This document shows, in pieces, positions 1-9,253 of a DNA stretch of 64,000 bases. The notes under the pieces are model-generated. The model saw only the letters and a list, made by a program, of their open reading frames with translations. It was not told the origin of the DNA and made no database searches. The stretch spans positions 62,001 to 126,000 of the forward strand of contig NZ_JACHYJ010000005.1 of NCBI RefSeq assembly GCF_014192745.1, written 5' to 3'. The DNA comes from Luteimonas sp. RC10. Lineage in GTDB: Bacteria > Pseudomonadota > Gammaproteobacteria > Xanthomonadales > Xanthomonadaceae. How positions within the stretch are numbered: position 1 is the stretch's first letter; each line of letters opens with the position of its first letter. Position numbers and translations under genes: made by a program.

Positions 1-2057
1 CCGAGAAGCTCGGCGTGCTGGGCAGCGGCGGTACCGACATCCGGTTCCTGTCGGGACGCGTGCCCAGCCTCAACATCGAGTCGAGCTACGGACGCGCATT
101 TCCGCGCTTCTACATCCGCGGCCTGGGCAACACCGACTTCGATCTCAACGCCTCGCAGCCGGTGTCGCTGATCTACGACGATGTGGTGCTGGAGAACCCG
201 TTGCTGAAGGGCTTCCCGGTGTTCGACATCGCCGGCGTGGAGGTGCTGCGCGGCCCGCAGGGCACGCTGTTCGGACGCAACACGCCGGCCGGCGTGGTGA
301 AGTTCGATTCGGTGCGTCCGAGCCAGGACTTCGAGGGCTACGGCAAGCTCGCCTACGGCAGCGACAACATGTGGAACTTCGAGGGCGCGGTCGGCGGCGC
401 GTTGACCGAGCGCTGGTCGGCGCGCGTGTCGGCGCTCTACCAGCGCCGGGACGACTCGGTGCGCAACACCCTGGCCGGTGCGCCCAACGACGGCTTCGAG
501 GGCTACGACGAATCGGCTGCGCGCGTGCAGTTTCTGTATGAGGGCGACGGCTTCGAGGGGCTGTTCAACCTGCATCGGCGCGATCTCAATGGCACGGCGC
601 GCTTGTTCCGCGCCAACCTCGTCTCGCCGGGCAGCAACCGGTTCCGTCCCGGTTTCGACCGCGATCGCGTCGCGCTCGACGGCGTCAATTTCTCTGATCT
701 CGAGACCTGGGGCGCCAGTGCCCGGCTGCGCTGGGACTTCGGGCAGTACAGCCTGTACTCCGTCACCGGCTACGAAACCCTGGAGTCGTTGAACCGCGGC
801 GACATCGACGGCGGCTACGGCGCGGCCTTCCTGCCCGACTCGGGGCCGGGGCTGATTCCCTTTTCGTCCGAATCGGCCGACGGCATTCCCGATCACAAGC
901 AGATCAGTCAGGAAGTGCGCCTGGAATCGAATCTCGATGGCCCGTTCGACTGGCAGGCTGGCGCGTTCTGGTTCCGCGAGGAACTGACCGTCGACAGCCT
1001 CAACTACGATTCACTCAGCCCCGGCAATCCACAGACCGGCCATGCCGTGCAGCAGCAGCGCAATACCGCCTGGGCGCTGTTCGCGTCCGGCGAATACGCC
1101 GCGACCGATCGCCTGAAGCTGCGCGGCGGCCTGCGCTACACCCAGGACAAGAAGGATTTCAGCGCCAGTGTGCTGCAGGCGGTGCCGTTCGGCACGCCGG
1201 TCGGCGGCCCCTATTTCGCCGACACCGATGTCGACGACATCAGCTGGGATGCGAGCGCGGTCTACGAGCTCAATGAGGACGTCAACGTCTATGGCCGCGT
1301 CGCCAAGGGCTTCCGCGCGCCCTCGATCCAGGGGCGGCTGGCATTCGGCGGCATCTCGGTCGCCGATTCGGAAGAAGTGATTTCATACGAGGTCGGGATC
1401 AAGGCGGACCTGTGGGACCGCCGCGGCCGGATCGGCTTCAACCTGTTCCGCTACAACGTCGACGGCCAGCAGCTGATCGCCGTGGGCGGCGCGACCAATC
1501 AGGCGATCCTGCTCAACGCCGACAAGTCGATCGGCCAGGGCGTCGAGCTCGACCTGCAGGCCTGGCTCACCGACACCCTGCTGGTGACCTGGGGCACCAG
1601 CTACAACGACACCGAGATCCGCGATCCGAACCTCGCGGTCGCGATCTGCGGCGGCGGTTGCACGGTCACCGATCCCACGGTGGTCATCGACGGGCAGACC
1701 TTCGCGCGCGTGGACGGCAATGCCTTGCCGCAGGCACCGAAGTGGATTCACAACCTCACCGCGCGCTGGGGCGTGCCGGTCGGCGACGACGCGGAGTTCT
1801 ACGTCTACACCGATTGGGCGTACCGTGGACAGGTCAACTTCTTCCTCTACGAGTCGCCTGAGTTCCGCGGCCGCTCGACGCTGGAAGGCGGCCTGCGCGT
1901 GGGCACGAACTGGAACCAGGGCCGCTACGATCTCGCGGTGTTCGGTCGCAACATCACCGACACCACGCGCATCGTCGGCGGCATCGACTTCAACAACCTG
2001 ACCGGATTCGTCAACGAGCCCCGGACCTGGGGCGTGGAGTTCATGGCGAAGTTCTAA
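1..2057 (+). CDS. TonB-dependent receptor, 5' end cut by window
   Basis: Outer-membrane receptor that would import a ligand using energy from TonB-ExbBD. The reading frame is already open at the first base (in frame from base 3), so the signal peptide, TonB box and start of the plug lie outside the window. The visible protein begins inside the plug domain, with the family signatures IRGLGNTD and VEVLRGPQGTLFGRNTPAG, followed by a long beta-barrel rich in aromatic/acidic alternation and ending in a terminal Phe (FMAKF), the usual C-terminus for BAM-mediated insertion. It is followed on the same strand by an NCS2-like permease, which suggests a paired outer/inner membrane uptake route, but the ligand cannot be told from sequence. 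Confidence 0.93.
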   Translation, partial: EKLGVLGSGGTDIRFLSGRVPSLNIESSYGRAFPRFYIRGLGNTDFDLNASQPVSLIYDDVVLENPLLKGFPVFDIAGVEVLRGPQGTLFGRNTPAGVVKFDSVRPSQDFEGYGKLAYGSDNMWNFEGAVGGALTERWSARVSALYQRRDDSVRNTLAGAPNDGFEGYDESAARVQFLYEGDGFEGLFNLHRRDLNGTARLFRANLVSPGSNRFRPGFDRDRVALDGVNFSDLETWGASARLRWDFGQYSLYSVTGYETLESLNRGDIDGGYGAAFLPDSGPGLIPFSSESADGIPDHKQISQEVRLESNLDGPFDWQAGAFWFREELTVDSLNYDSLSPGNPQTGHAVQQQRNTAWALFASGEYAATDRLKLRGGLRYTQDKKDFSASVLQAVPFGTPVGGPYFADTDVDDISWDASAVYELNEDVNVYGRVAKGFRAPSIQGRLAFGGISVADSEEVISYEVGIKADLWDRRGRIGFNLFRYNVDGQQLIAVGGATNQAILLNADKSIGQGVELDLQAWLTDTLLVTWGTSYNDTEIRDPNLAVAICGGGCTVTDPTVVIDGQTFARVDGNALPQAPKWIHNLTARWGVPVGDDAEFYVYTDWAYRGQVNFFLYESPEFRGRSTLEGGLRVGTNWNQGRYDLAVFGRNITDTTRIVGGIDFNNLTGFVNEPRTWGVEFMAKF

Positions 2058-2246
2058 AGGCCGACCCTGCCCGCCGCCGATGGCGCGGCGGGCACCGGCG
2101 TGGGACGCGCGCCATGGGGTGCGCCTGCCCGTTGCCGTCTCCCGGCAGGCGCCGCAAGATCGCGATGTCGGCGCGCGCGCAGCCTGTCGGCATGGGTCTC
2201 CTGACGACGGATGCGTCGGCGTCTGTGGCGGTGACCGTGCGCTCGA

Positions 2247-2257
2247 CCCCCCCCCCC
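2247..2257. repeat. 11-bp homopolymeric C tract
   Basis: Eleven consecutive C residues, followed by G and five T residues, lie about 18 bp before the chosen start of the permease gene, in the 217-bp gap after the receptor gene. Tracts of this length can slip during replication. Here it would alter leader length or promoter spacing rather than a reading frame, unless translation begins further upstream. It could also be an assembly or sequencing length error. Confidence 0.9.
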
Positions 2258-2274
2258 GTTTTTCCGGAATGCCG

Positions 2275-3885
2275 ATGTCCACCGCTGCCGCTCCCCGCTC
2301 TCGTCTTCGCTGGTTCGTCGCCGGCGACATCAACGGCGTTTTCGGCCTCGTCGTCGACAACCTCTCGATCCTCGGCTTCATCGCCGCCGCGCTGATCGGA
2401 ATCTTCGGGGTGCCCGCTAACATCGTGTTCGGCCGCATGTTTCCGGGCACCGCGCTCGGCGTGCTGATCGGCAATCTGCTGTACACGGCGATGGCGCGGC
2501 GCCTTGCACGGCGCAGCGGCCGCGACGATGTCACCGCGATGCCGCTCGGCCTGGATGCCCCGACCAGCATCGGCATGGCCTTGCTGGTGCTGGGTCCCGC
2601 GTTTCTCGCCTTCGGCCGGCAGGGGATGGACGCCGACGCCGCCGGCATCGCGACCTGGCAGCTGGGCATGGCCTCGCTGGTCGTCATGGGCGTGCTGAAG
2701 CTCGCGCTGTCTTTCGCCGGCGACTGGATCACGCGCGTCGTGCCGCGGGCAGCACTGCTGGGTTCGATCGGGGGCGCGGCGCTGATGCTGCTGGGTTTTC
2801 TGCCGCTGATCGAGACGCTGCGCTCACCGGTCGCGGGGATCGCGACGCTGGGCCTGCTGCTTTACGTGCTGGTCGCGCGCGGCCCCGTGCCGTTCCGTCT
2901 ACCGGGTGTGCCGTTCGCGCTGCTGGTCGGTCTCGCGTTGTACTACGGCCTCGGTCTCGCTGGCCTCTCGCCGGGCTTCGCGTTGCCGGACGCGAATTGG
3001 CCGGCGCCTGCACTGCCGTGGCCGAACCTGGGTTTCGTCGCCGGGCTGCCTGCCACGCTGCCGTATCTGTCGCTGCTGCTGCCGTTCGGCCTGCTGATGG
3101 TCGTGGGTGGCATCAACGTCAGCGAAAGCGCACGCGCGGCCGGCGACGACTACCGCACGCGCGATGTGCTGCTGGTCGAGGCGATCGCGACGTTGGTCGC
3201 GGGCGTCTGCGGCGGTGTCGTCCAGACCACGCCCTACATCGGCCAGCCGGCCTACAAACACATGGGCGCGCGCAGCGGCTACACGCTGCTGACGGGACTG
3301 TTCATCGGCATCGGTGGCATGCTCGGCCTGGTGTCGGGACTGGTGCAGTGGCTGCCGGTCGCGGTCCTGGCACCGATCATCGTGTTCGTCGGGATCGACA
3401 TCACCGTGCAGGCCTTCCACAGCACCCGACGCGAGCACGCGATCGCGGTGGCGCTCGCATTCCTGCCGGCGATTGCCTACCTGCTCAACATCAAGTTCGG
3501 CAATCCGGCCTGGATCGATCCTGCGCGGATGGCCGCGCTGTATGCGCAGGTCGATGCCGGCCATGGCCTGCCCGAGATGGCGGCGATCGTCGTGCTCGGC
3601 AACGGCTTCATCATCACCGCGATGCTGTGGGCGACGGCGCTGGTCGCGCTGGTCGATCGGCGCCCGGGCACGGCCGTGGCGACGCTGCTGGTGGCTGCGG
3701 TCGCGACCCTGTTCGGGGTGATCCATTCGGTGCACCCGGCCGGTGCGCTGGTGCTGCCGTGGCAACTGGAGGGGCTGCGCCAGGCGATCGCGTTCCAGTT
3801 CGCGGCCGCGTACGCGGTCCTGGCGGTGGCGATCGGCCTGCTCGGTCTGCAGCGACGACCTGCCGAGGCGATCGATCCGGGCTGA
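2275..3885 (+). CDS. NCS2-like nucleobase/solute permease
   Basis: Inner-membrane transporter of 536 residues with about 12-14 hydrophobic segments. It resembles the xanthine/uracil/adenine-guanine permease superfamily: an N-terminal DNLSILGF segment, a conserved AMPLGLDAPTS re-entrant-type motif near residue 85, and a QTTPYIGQPAYKHMGARSGYT stretch in the second half. The chosen ATG has a GGA six bases upstream. An ATG two codons earlier (2269) is the alternative. The frame stays open well upstream, but that part is GC-driven and low in hydrophobicity. It follows a TonB-dependent receptor gene, so the two may import the same compound. The substrate is not predictable; some related proteins are annotated only as permease. 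Confidence 0.8.
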   Translation: MSTAAAPRSRLRWFVAGDINGVFGLVVDNLSILGFIAAALIGIFGVPANIVFGRMFPGTALGVLIGNLLYTAMARRLARRSGRDDVTAMPLGLDAPTSIGMALLVLGPAFLAFGRQGMDADAAGIATWQLGMASLVVMGVLKLALSFAGDWITRVVPRAALLGSIGGAALMLLGFLPLIETLRSPVAGIATLGLLLYVLVARGPVPFRLPGVPFALLVGLALYYGLGLAGLSPGFALPDANWPAPALPWPNLGFVAGLPATLPYLSLLLPFGLLMVVGGINVSESARAAGDDYRTRDVLLVEAIATLVAGVCGGVVQTTPYIGQPAYKHMGARSGYTLLTGLFIGIGGMLGLVSGLVQWLPVAVLAPIIVFVGIDITVQAFHSTRREHAIAVALAFLPAIAYLLNIKFGNPAWIDPARMAALYAQVDAGHGLPEMAAIVVLGNGFIITAMLWATALVALVDRRPGTAVATLLVAAVATLFGVIHSVHPAGALVLPWQLEGLRQAIAFQFAAAYAVLAVAIGLLGLQRRPAEAIDPG

Positions 3886-3938
3886 ACGCAAGGCGCGCAA
3901 GCGCTATCCTGCGCGCCCGATCCGTTCCAGGCCGCGCG

Positions 3939-4493
3939 ATGGCGCCGACGCTGTTCCAGACCCTGCTCGGCGCCGCGTTCTTCCGGATGCCCGATGCGCT
4001 GCGCACGCTGCACGGCGTGCACGGGCAGGCGCGCCATGCCGGCGCGATGACGATCGAGCGCAGTCGGGGGCTGCTGGCGCGGCTGTGCGCGCGTCTGGCC
4101 GGCGTCCCCGGCGCCACCACGGACGCGGCGCTGACCCTGGACTGCACGACCGGGCCGCGCGGGGAAATCTGGCTGCGCGAGTTGGACACGACGCCGCGAC
4201 GGGCCCAGGCGCGCTGGCGGCTGTGGCACCGCAACGGCCAGTTGCGGTTGCGCCGCGGCGCGCTGCAACTGCGCTGCGTCCTCCACCATCATGGCGGGAC
4301 GCTGTACTGGAACGTGGTCGGCGCGCGCGTGCTCGGCGCACTGCCGCTGCCGGCGCGGCTGCTGGCCGACGTGCGTGGCAACGAGCGCGAGGTCGACGGG
4401 CGCTGCGTGTTCGAGGTCGAGGCGGTGCTGCCGCTGGTCGGTCCGGTGTTCCGCGCTCGCGGCTGGTTGCAACCGGAGTCGGACAAGGGTTGA
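3939..4493 (+). CDS. DUF4166 domain protein
   Basis: Protein of 184 residues matching the DUF4166 pattern: an N-terminal LPDALR-like segment with LHGVHGQARHAG, then LLARLCARLAGVPG, then alternating strand-like segments containing GEIWLRELD and a C-terminal FRARGWL. DUF4166 members are often fused to, or encoded near, epimerase-like or membrane proteins; their biochemical role is not known. It has no signal peptide or transmembrane segment. A -10-like TATCCT at 3904-3909 lies about 30 bases upstream of the ATG, so it may have its own promoter despite being only 53 bp after the permease gene. Confidence 0.72.
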   Translation: MAPTLFQTLLGAAFFRMPDALRTLHGVHGQARHAGAMTIERSRGLLARLCARLAGVPGATTDAALTLDCTTGPRGEIWLRELDTTPRRAQARWRLWHRNGQLRLRRGALQLRCVLHHHGGTLYWNVVGARVLGALPLPARLLADVRGNEREVDGRCVFEVEAVLPLVGPVFRARGWLQPESDKG

Positions 4494-4601
4494 CGGGAGG
4501 CGTGGGCATGCGGGTCCGTGACGCAGCGTTGCGCGCGCTCGCCGCAGGCAGTCGGCCGATCGCCGATAATGATGCATCCCCCGCCTTTTGGATGCCGTGC
4601 C

Positions 4602-5135
4602 ATGACCGCACAGACCCGTGCCGCACTCGCCCAGGTCCCCGGCGTCGCCGCCGAACGCGACACCGCCACGCGCGACTTCGTCTTCAATCACACGATGCTG
4701 CGGGTCAAGGATCCGGTCGCATCGCTGGATTTCTACACCCGCGTGCTCGGGTTCACCCTCGCGCGCAAGGTGGATTTTCCCGACGCGAAGTTCTCGCTGT
4801 ATTTCCTGGTCCTGATCGACGACGCCGGCGTCCTGCCCGACGACGACGAAGCGCGCCGCCAGTGGCTGGCCGAGCAGCGTGGCGTGCTCGAGTTGACCCA
4901 CAACCACGGCACCGAACACCAGGACGGCCCCGTCTACCACGACGGCAACTGTGACCCGCGCGGCTTCGGCCACATCTGTGTCAGTGTGCCCGACATCCGC
5001 GCCGCCTGCGCCCGCTTCGAAGCGCTGGAGGTCCCGTTCCAGAAGCGGCTCAGCGACGGCAGCATGCGCTCGATCGCCTTCATCAAGGACCCCGACGGCT
5101 ACTGGGTCGAGATCATCCAGCCCGCCCCGCTTTGA
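4602..5135 (+). CDS. gloA: Lactoylglutathione lyase (glyoxalase I)
   Basis: Converts the hemithioacetal of methylglyoxal and glutathione to S-lactoylglutathione in the cytoplasm, the first step of methylglyoxal detoxification. The 177-residue protein has the vicinal-oxygen-chelate fold signatures and the four metal ligands of the family: His30 (FNHTMLRV), Glu97 (GVLELTHN), His124 (GFGHICV) and Glu170 (YWVEIIQP). The start at MTAQTRAAL is chosen because the upstream in-frame extension has no family similarity. A GATAAT hexamer at 4565-4570 is a plausible -10. The gene ends just before a palindromic repeat that separates it from convergent otsA. Confidence 0.95.
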   Translation: MTAQTRAALAQVPGVAAERDTATRDFVFNHTMLRVKDPVASLDFYTRVLGFTLARKVDFPDAKFSLYFLVLIDDAGVLPDDDEARRQWLAEQRGVLELTHNHGTEHQDGPVYHDGNCDPRGFGHICVSVPDIRAACARFEALEVPFQKRLSDGSMRSIAFIKDPDGYWVEIIQPAPL

Positions 5136-5154
5136 CCCAAACCAGGATCGCCAA

Positions 5155-5238
5155 AAACCGGGGGCAGAGTCGCTTTTCGCGTAGGAACGCTTGAGGGCGT
5201 CGACCAAATCGCAGGAAAAGCGACTCTGACCCCGGTTT
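5155..5238. repeat. REP-like palindromic repeat, copy 1
   Basis: Two 24-base arms (5155-5178 and 5215-5238) are inverted copies with one mismatch, separated by 36 bases. The core is CAGAGTCGCTTTTC and its complement, flanked by CCGGGG-type ends. The element lies between the convergent gloA and otsA genes, ending at the otsA stop, and could work as a bidirectional terminator or mRNA stabiliser. Two diverged relatives occur at 46.2 kb and 48.3 kb. Such families in Xanthomonadaceae are often mobilised by RAYT (TnpA-REP) proteins, but no RAYT gene is in this window. Confidence 0.85.
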
Positions 5239-6608
5239 CAGCGGGTCTGTTGGAGGCGGTCGAGGAAGTCGCGGCGCCAAGCGTGGATGTCGTAGCTGGA
5301 GATGCGCTGCATCATCGACTGCCAACGCTCGCGGCGTTCGTCCAGCGGCATCTTCAGGGCCGCAGCGATCGCATCGGCGACGCCGTCGCTGTCGAACGGA
5401 TTGATCAGCAGGGCGCCGTCGAGTTCGCGGGCGGCGCCGGCGAAGATCGACAGCACCAGTGCGCCGGGATCCTCGGGATCCTGGGAGGCGACGTATTCCT
5501 TGGCGACCAGGTTCATGCCGTCGCGCAGCGGGGTGACCAGGCCGATACGCGCCAGCCGGTAGAAGCCGGCCAGTGTCGCGTGCGGGTAGGTGCGGTTGAC
5601 GTAGCGCACCGGCGTCCAGTCGGGGTCGGCGTGAGCGCCGTTGATGTGGCCGGCGTACTGCTCGAGCTCGCGGCGCAATGCGCGATAGCTGGCAACGCCG
5701 CCGCGCGAGACCGGGGCGATCTGCAGATAGGTCAGCTGGCCACGCAGGTCGGTGTGCTTGTCGAGCACGCGCTCGAACGCGCGGAAGCGCTCGGGCAGAC
5801 CCTTGGAGTAGTCCAGGCGGTCGACGCCGATCGCCAGCGCGCGCCCGGTGAGGCTGGCCTGCATCCGGCGCACTGCCGGGTTGCGCGCGGCGTTGGCCGC
5901 CAGCGACGCGATGGCCGAGGCGTCGATGCCGATCGGAAAAGCGTCGGCCTGGAAGCTGCGCCCATCGTGGTCGCGCAGCGTTCCGCGCGTGGCCACGCTG
6001 CCGCCGCGGAACAGCCGGATGTAGTCCTGGAATCGCTCCAGGTCGCGTTCGGTCTGGAAGCCGACCAGGTCGTAGGCAGCCAGTGCGCCGAAGGTCTTCT
6101 CGTGGTGCGGCAGCCCGGCCACGATGTCGGCCGAGGGGAACGGCACGTGCAGAAAGAAACCGATGCGCGCACGCACGCCGCGTCGGCGCAGTTCCTGCGC
6201 GAGCGGCAGCAGGTGGTAGTCGTGGACCCAGACGATGTCATCGTCGCGGATCTCCTTGGCCAGCTTCTCGGCGAACAGCGCATTGACGCCGCGGTAGGCG
6301 GCCTGGGTCAACGCGTTGTAGTCGACCAGGTCCAGCCTGAAGTGCAGCAGCGGCCACAGCGTGCGGTTGGAGAAGCCGTTGTAGTAGCCCTCGTAGTCCT
6401 CCCGCGACAGGTCGATGGTCAGGTAGTCGATGTTTTCGTGCGTGGCGCGGTGCACCTCGCCCGAATGCGCGCGGGCGACCTTGCCGCTCCAGCCGAACCA
6501 CAGGCCGCCGGCCTCCTTGAGCGCGGCATCGAGCGCGGTCGCCAGGCCGCCGTTCTGGTCCGAGTCCGGCAGCGCCACCCGGTTGGAGACGACGACCAGG
6601 CGGCTCAT
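5238..6608 (-). CDS. otsA: Alpha,alpha-trehalose-phosphate synthase
   Basis: Glycosyltransferase family 20 enzyme (456 residues) that joins UDP-glucose and glucose-6-phosphate to make trehalose-6-phosphate. Visible hallmarks are the N-terminal [11 protein letters not shown], the [10 protein letters not shown] segment, [10 protein letters not shown], the [15 protein letters not shown] phosphate/nucleotide-binding motif and the C-terminal [16 protein letters not shown]. The ATG at 6608 overlaps the stop of the upstream GH15 gene by four bases (ATGA), showing translational coupling. Together with otsB this completes trehalose synthesis, usually linked to osmotic and desiccation tolerance. The stop codon abuts the palindromic repeat. 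Confidence 0.97.
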   Translation of the reverse strand: MSRLVVVSNRVALPDSDQNGGLATALDAALKEAGGLWFGWSGKVARAHSGEVHRATHENIDYLTIDLSREDYEGYYNGFSNRTLWPLLHFRLDLVDYNALTQAAYRGVNALFAEKLAKEIRDDDIVWVHDYHLLPLAQELRRRGVRARIGFFLHVPFPSADIVAGLPHHEKTFGALAAYDLVGFQTERDLERFQDYIRLFRGGSVATRGTLRDHDGRSFQADAFPIGIDASAIASLAANAARNPAVRRMQASLTGRALAIGVDRLDYSKGLPERFRAFERVLDKHTDLRGQLTYLQIAPVSRGGVASYRALRRELEQYAGHINGAHADPDWTPVRYVNRTYPHATLAGFYRLARIGLVTPLRDGMNLVAKEYVASQDPEDPGALVLSIFAGAARELDGALLINPFDSDGVADAIAAALKMPLDERRERWQSMMQRISSYDIHAWRRDFLDRLQQTR

Positions 6609-8395
6609 GCCGCCTCCTGCCAGGAACGCGAGAGCCGCATCGCCGCCATGATCAGGCCGACATGCGAGTAGGTCTGCGGGAAGTTGCCCCAGGCCTCGCC
6701 GTCCTCGAACGACATGTCCTCCGACAGCAGGCCCAGATGGTTGCGTCGCGCGAGCATGGTCTCGAACAGGCTGCGCGCTTCGTGGTGGCGCCCGATCGAG
6801 GCGAGCGCGTCGATGTACCAGAACGTGCAGATCGTGAAGCTCGTTTCCGGCGCGCCGAAATCGTCGGGGACGACGTAGCGGAACAGGCCGTCGCCATGGC
6901 GCAGCGTGCGTCCGATCGTATCGACGGTGGCGATGAAGCGCGGGTCCTCGGGCGTCACAAAGCCCAGATCGGCAAGCAGCAGCAGCGAGGCGTCGAGGCG
7001 GTCGCCGCCGAAGGCATCGGCGAAATGACCGAGTTCGGCGTTCCAGGCTTCGGCCAGGATCCGCGTGCGCATCGTATCGGCGCGCTCGCGCCAGTGGGTG
7101 GCGCGCGCGTCCAGGCCAAGCTGCACCGCGATCCGTGCCAGTCGGTCGCAGGCCGCCCAGCACATCGCGCTGGAATAGGTATGCACGTGGGCCTTGCCGC
7201 GGAATTCCCACAGGCCGGCATCGGGCTGGTCGTAGAGCTTCCAGGCCAGGTCGCCGAGCGGTTCGAGCTTGGCGAAGGTCGCCGCATCGCCCGGGTGTTC
7301 CAGGCGGCGGTCGAAGAACAGCTGGGCCGAGGCCAGCACCACGCTGCCGTAGGTGTCGTGCTGGCGCTGCACATAGGCCAGGTTGCCGCGACGCACGGGG
7401 CCCATGCCGCGGTAGCCGGCCAGGGCCGGCATCTCCTCCTCGGTCAACTCGTGCGCGTAGTCGATGCCGTAGACCGGCTGCATGTCGCCGTCGTCGCTGA
7501 CCGCCAGGTTGAAGATGTAGCGGATGTATTCCTCCATCGTCCGGGTCGCCCCCAGGCGATTGAGCGTGCGCACGACGAACGCCGCGTCGCGCAGCCAGCA
7601 ATAGCGATAGTCCCAGTTGCGCGCGGTGCCCGGTGCCTCGGGGATCGAGGTGGTCATCGCGGCGATGATGCCGCCGCTGTCCTCGTACTGGCACAGCTTC
7701 AGGGTGATCGCGCTGCGGATCACCGCCTCCTGGAAGTCGAGCGGGATCGACAGGTAGCGCACCCACTCACGCCAGTAGTCGGTGGTGCGGTGCAGGGCGT
7801 CGCGCACGAACTCGGCGATCGGCTGGGTCAGCGTTTCGTCCGGGCCGAGCACGAAGTGCAGGTCGCGGTCGAGCACGAACGCCAGGCCTTCGCGCAGCAA
7901 CCGGATCGGCATGTCGGTGGTCGCGCGCAGCGCGAAGTCCTGCAGCAGGAAACGGATGTGGTTGCTGCCCCAGGTGCTTTCCGGCGTGCGCGCGCCCCAG
8001 TCGGCGAGCGGGCGCAGCAGCACGCGGATGCGCGGGCTGCCCGAGAGCAGGCGGACCCGGCGCGTCAGCATGACAGGGCGGTAGAACCGCCCGTGCTGGC
8101 GCCAGCGCGGCGCGAAGTCGAGGATCTCGATCGAGGCGCCGTGGCGGTCGTGCAACACCGTGCGCAGGATTGCGGTGTTCTCGATGTAGGCCTGCTCGCT
8201 GCGCGCGAAGTCGTCGAGTTCGATCGACCAGTCGCCATGGCCGGCCTTGGGCGAGAGCAGGGCGCAGAATGTCGGATCGCCGTCGAAGGCCGGCAAGCAC
8301 GACCAGACCAACCGGGCCTTCGCGTCGAACAGCGCGCCGAAGCTGCCGTTGCCGACGAGGCCCAGGTTGAGGGTGGAGGTGTCGGCTGGCGTCAT
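6605..8395 (-). CDS. Glycoside hydrolase family 15 (possible trehalase)
   Basis: 596-residue (alpha/alpha)6-barrel hydrolase of the GH15 glucoamylase-like family. Family features are the N-terminal beta-sandwich region (GLVGNGSFGALFDAKARLVW), the substrate-pocket motif ARNWDYRYCWLRDAAF about halfway along, and EDGEAWGNFPQTYSHVG near the C-terminus, where the second catalytic glutamate normally lies. No signal peptide is visible, so it is cytoplasmic. Some bacterial GH15 proteins are trehalases (mycobacteria), and its position between otsB and otsA, with ATGA overlaps at both ends, supports trehalose or a related alpha-glucoside as substrate. That assignment is inference; glucoamylase or isomaltose activity remains possible. 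Confidence 0.9.
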   Translation of the reverse strand: MTPADTSTLNLGLVGNGSFGALFDAKARLVWSCLPAFDGDPTFCALLSPKAGHGDWSIELDDFARSEQAYIENTAILRTVLHDRHGASIEILDFAPRWRQHGRFYRPVMLTRRVRLLSGSPRIRVLLRPLADWGARTPESTWGSNHIRFLLQDFALRATTDMPIRLLREGLAFVLDRDLHFVLGPDETLTQPIAEFVRDALHRTTDYWREWVRYLSIPLDFQEAVIRSAITLKLCQYEDSGGIIAAMTTSIPEAPGTARNWDYRYCWLRDAAFVVRTLNRLGATRTMEEYIRYIFNLAVSDDGDMQPVYGIDYAHELTEEEMPALAGYRGMGPVRRGNLAYVQRQHDTYGSVVLASAQLFFDRRLEHPGDAATFAKLEPLGDLAWKLYDQPDAGLWEFRGKAHVHTYSSAMCWAACDRLARIAVQLGLDARATHWRERADTMRTRILAEAWNAELGHFADAFGGDRLDASLLLLADLGFVTPEDPRFIATVDTIGRTLRHGDGLFRYVVPDDFGAPETSFTICTFWYIDALASIGRHHEARSLFETMLARRNHLGLLSEDMSFEDGEAWGNFPQTYSHVGLIMAAMRLSRSWQEAA

Positions 8396-9201
8396 CGGGA
8401 GATCTCCAGGGGCGGGGCGGGAAGGGAGGCGGGCACGCCGAGCCAGCGATGCACCTGGGCCGGGTCGGCCAGCGCGAACTGGGCGGCCGAGGCAGCGCGG
8501 TCGCCGACCAGCACGCTGATGCCGCCACGGGCATTGACCGCGGCAAAGCCGGTCTCGTCGGTCAGATCGTCGCCTGCGAACACCGGACGGCGGCCGGCGA
8601 ACGGTGCCTCTTCCAGGAATGCGAGGATCGCACTGCCCTTGTCGGCATGCTCGGGGCGCAGTTCGACGACATGGTCGCCGGGCTGGAGCTGGTAGCCGGG
8701 CAGCCGCGGCAGCATGGCCTGGGCGAACGTGCGCAGTGCGACTTCGGCCTGCGGCGCGCCGCGCCAGTGCAGGCCGAGCGCCGCGCCCTTGTCTTCGACC
8801 ACGGCGCCCGGATAGCGACGTGCGACCACCACGGCCTCGTCCCGAATCGCCGCCAGTGCGGCCGGCGACGGCGCGCCATGACCGATGCCATCGGCACGGC
8901 GCCGCTCGACGCCGTGCAGGCCGGCGGCGGTGAACCGTTCGGGTGCGAACAGCCGGTCGAGCGTGGTCAGGCTGCGCCCGCTGACCAGCGCCAGTGCGCC
9001 GCCCAGCGAAGCACGCAGTGCGACTAGCCGCGCGAGCAGCGTGGCGGGCACGGACACCGCATCGGGACGTTCGGCGAATGGCAGCAGGCAGCCGTCGACA
9101 TCGAGGAACAAGGCCCAGTCGTCGGCGGGAGGCGGGGGCGGCCCGCGGTGCGGGGCGGGGTTGGGGGACGAGGGCGCGGTGGCTTCCAGTGATTGGCGCA
9201 T
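8392..9201 (-). CDS. otsB: Trehalose-6-phosphate phosphatase
   Basis: HAD-superfamily phosphatase (269 residues) removing phosphate from trehalose-6-phosphate. Motif I is LFLDVDGCLLPF, where the two aspartates of DxD are present and the usual Thr/Val after Gly is Cys. The later GDDLTDETGF is motif IV, which binds Mg2+. A Pro-rich stretch (PPPPPADD) precedes the fold. The start at MRQSLEAT is chosen because further upstream the frame loses family similarity. It is the first gene of the otsB-GH15-otsA unit, and its stop overlaps the next start (ATGA). The GST gene lies 52 bp upstream on the same strand and may share its transcript. Confidence 0.92.
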   Translation of the reverse strand: MRQSLEATAPSSPNPAPHRGPPPPPADDWALFLDVDGCLLPFAERPDAVSVPATLLARLVALRASLGGALALVSGRSLTTLDRLFAPERFTAAGLHGVERRRADGIGHGAPSPAALAAIRDEAVVVARRYPGAVVEDKGAALGLHWRGAPQAEVALRTFAQAMLPRLPGYQLQPGDHVVELRPEHADKGSAILAFLEEAPFAGRRPVFAGDDLTDETGFAAVNARGGISVLVGDRAASAAQFALADPAQVHRWLGVPASLPAPPLEISR

Positions 9202-9253
9202 CGCAACATGATTGCCTGCGCGGCGATAAACCGATGTGAATCCGCGCAGCGTG

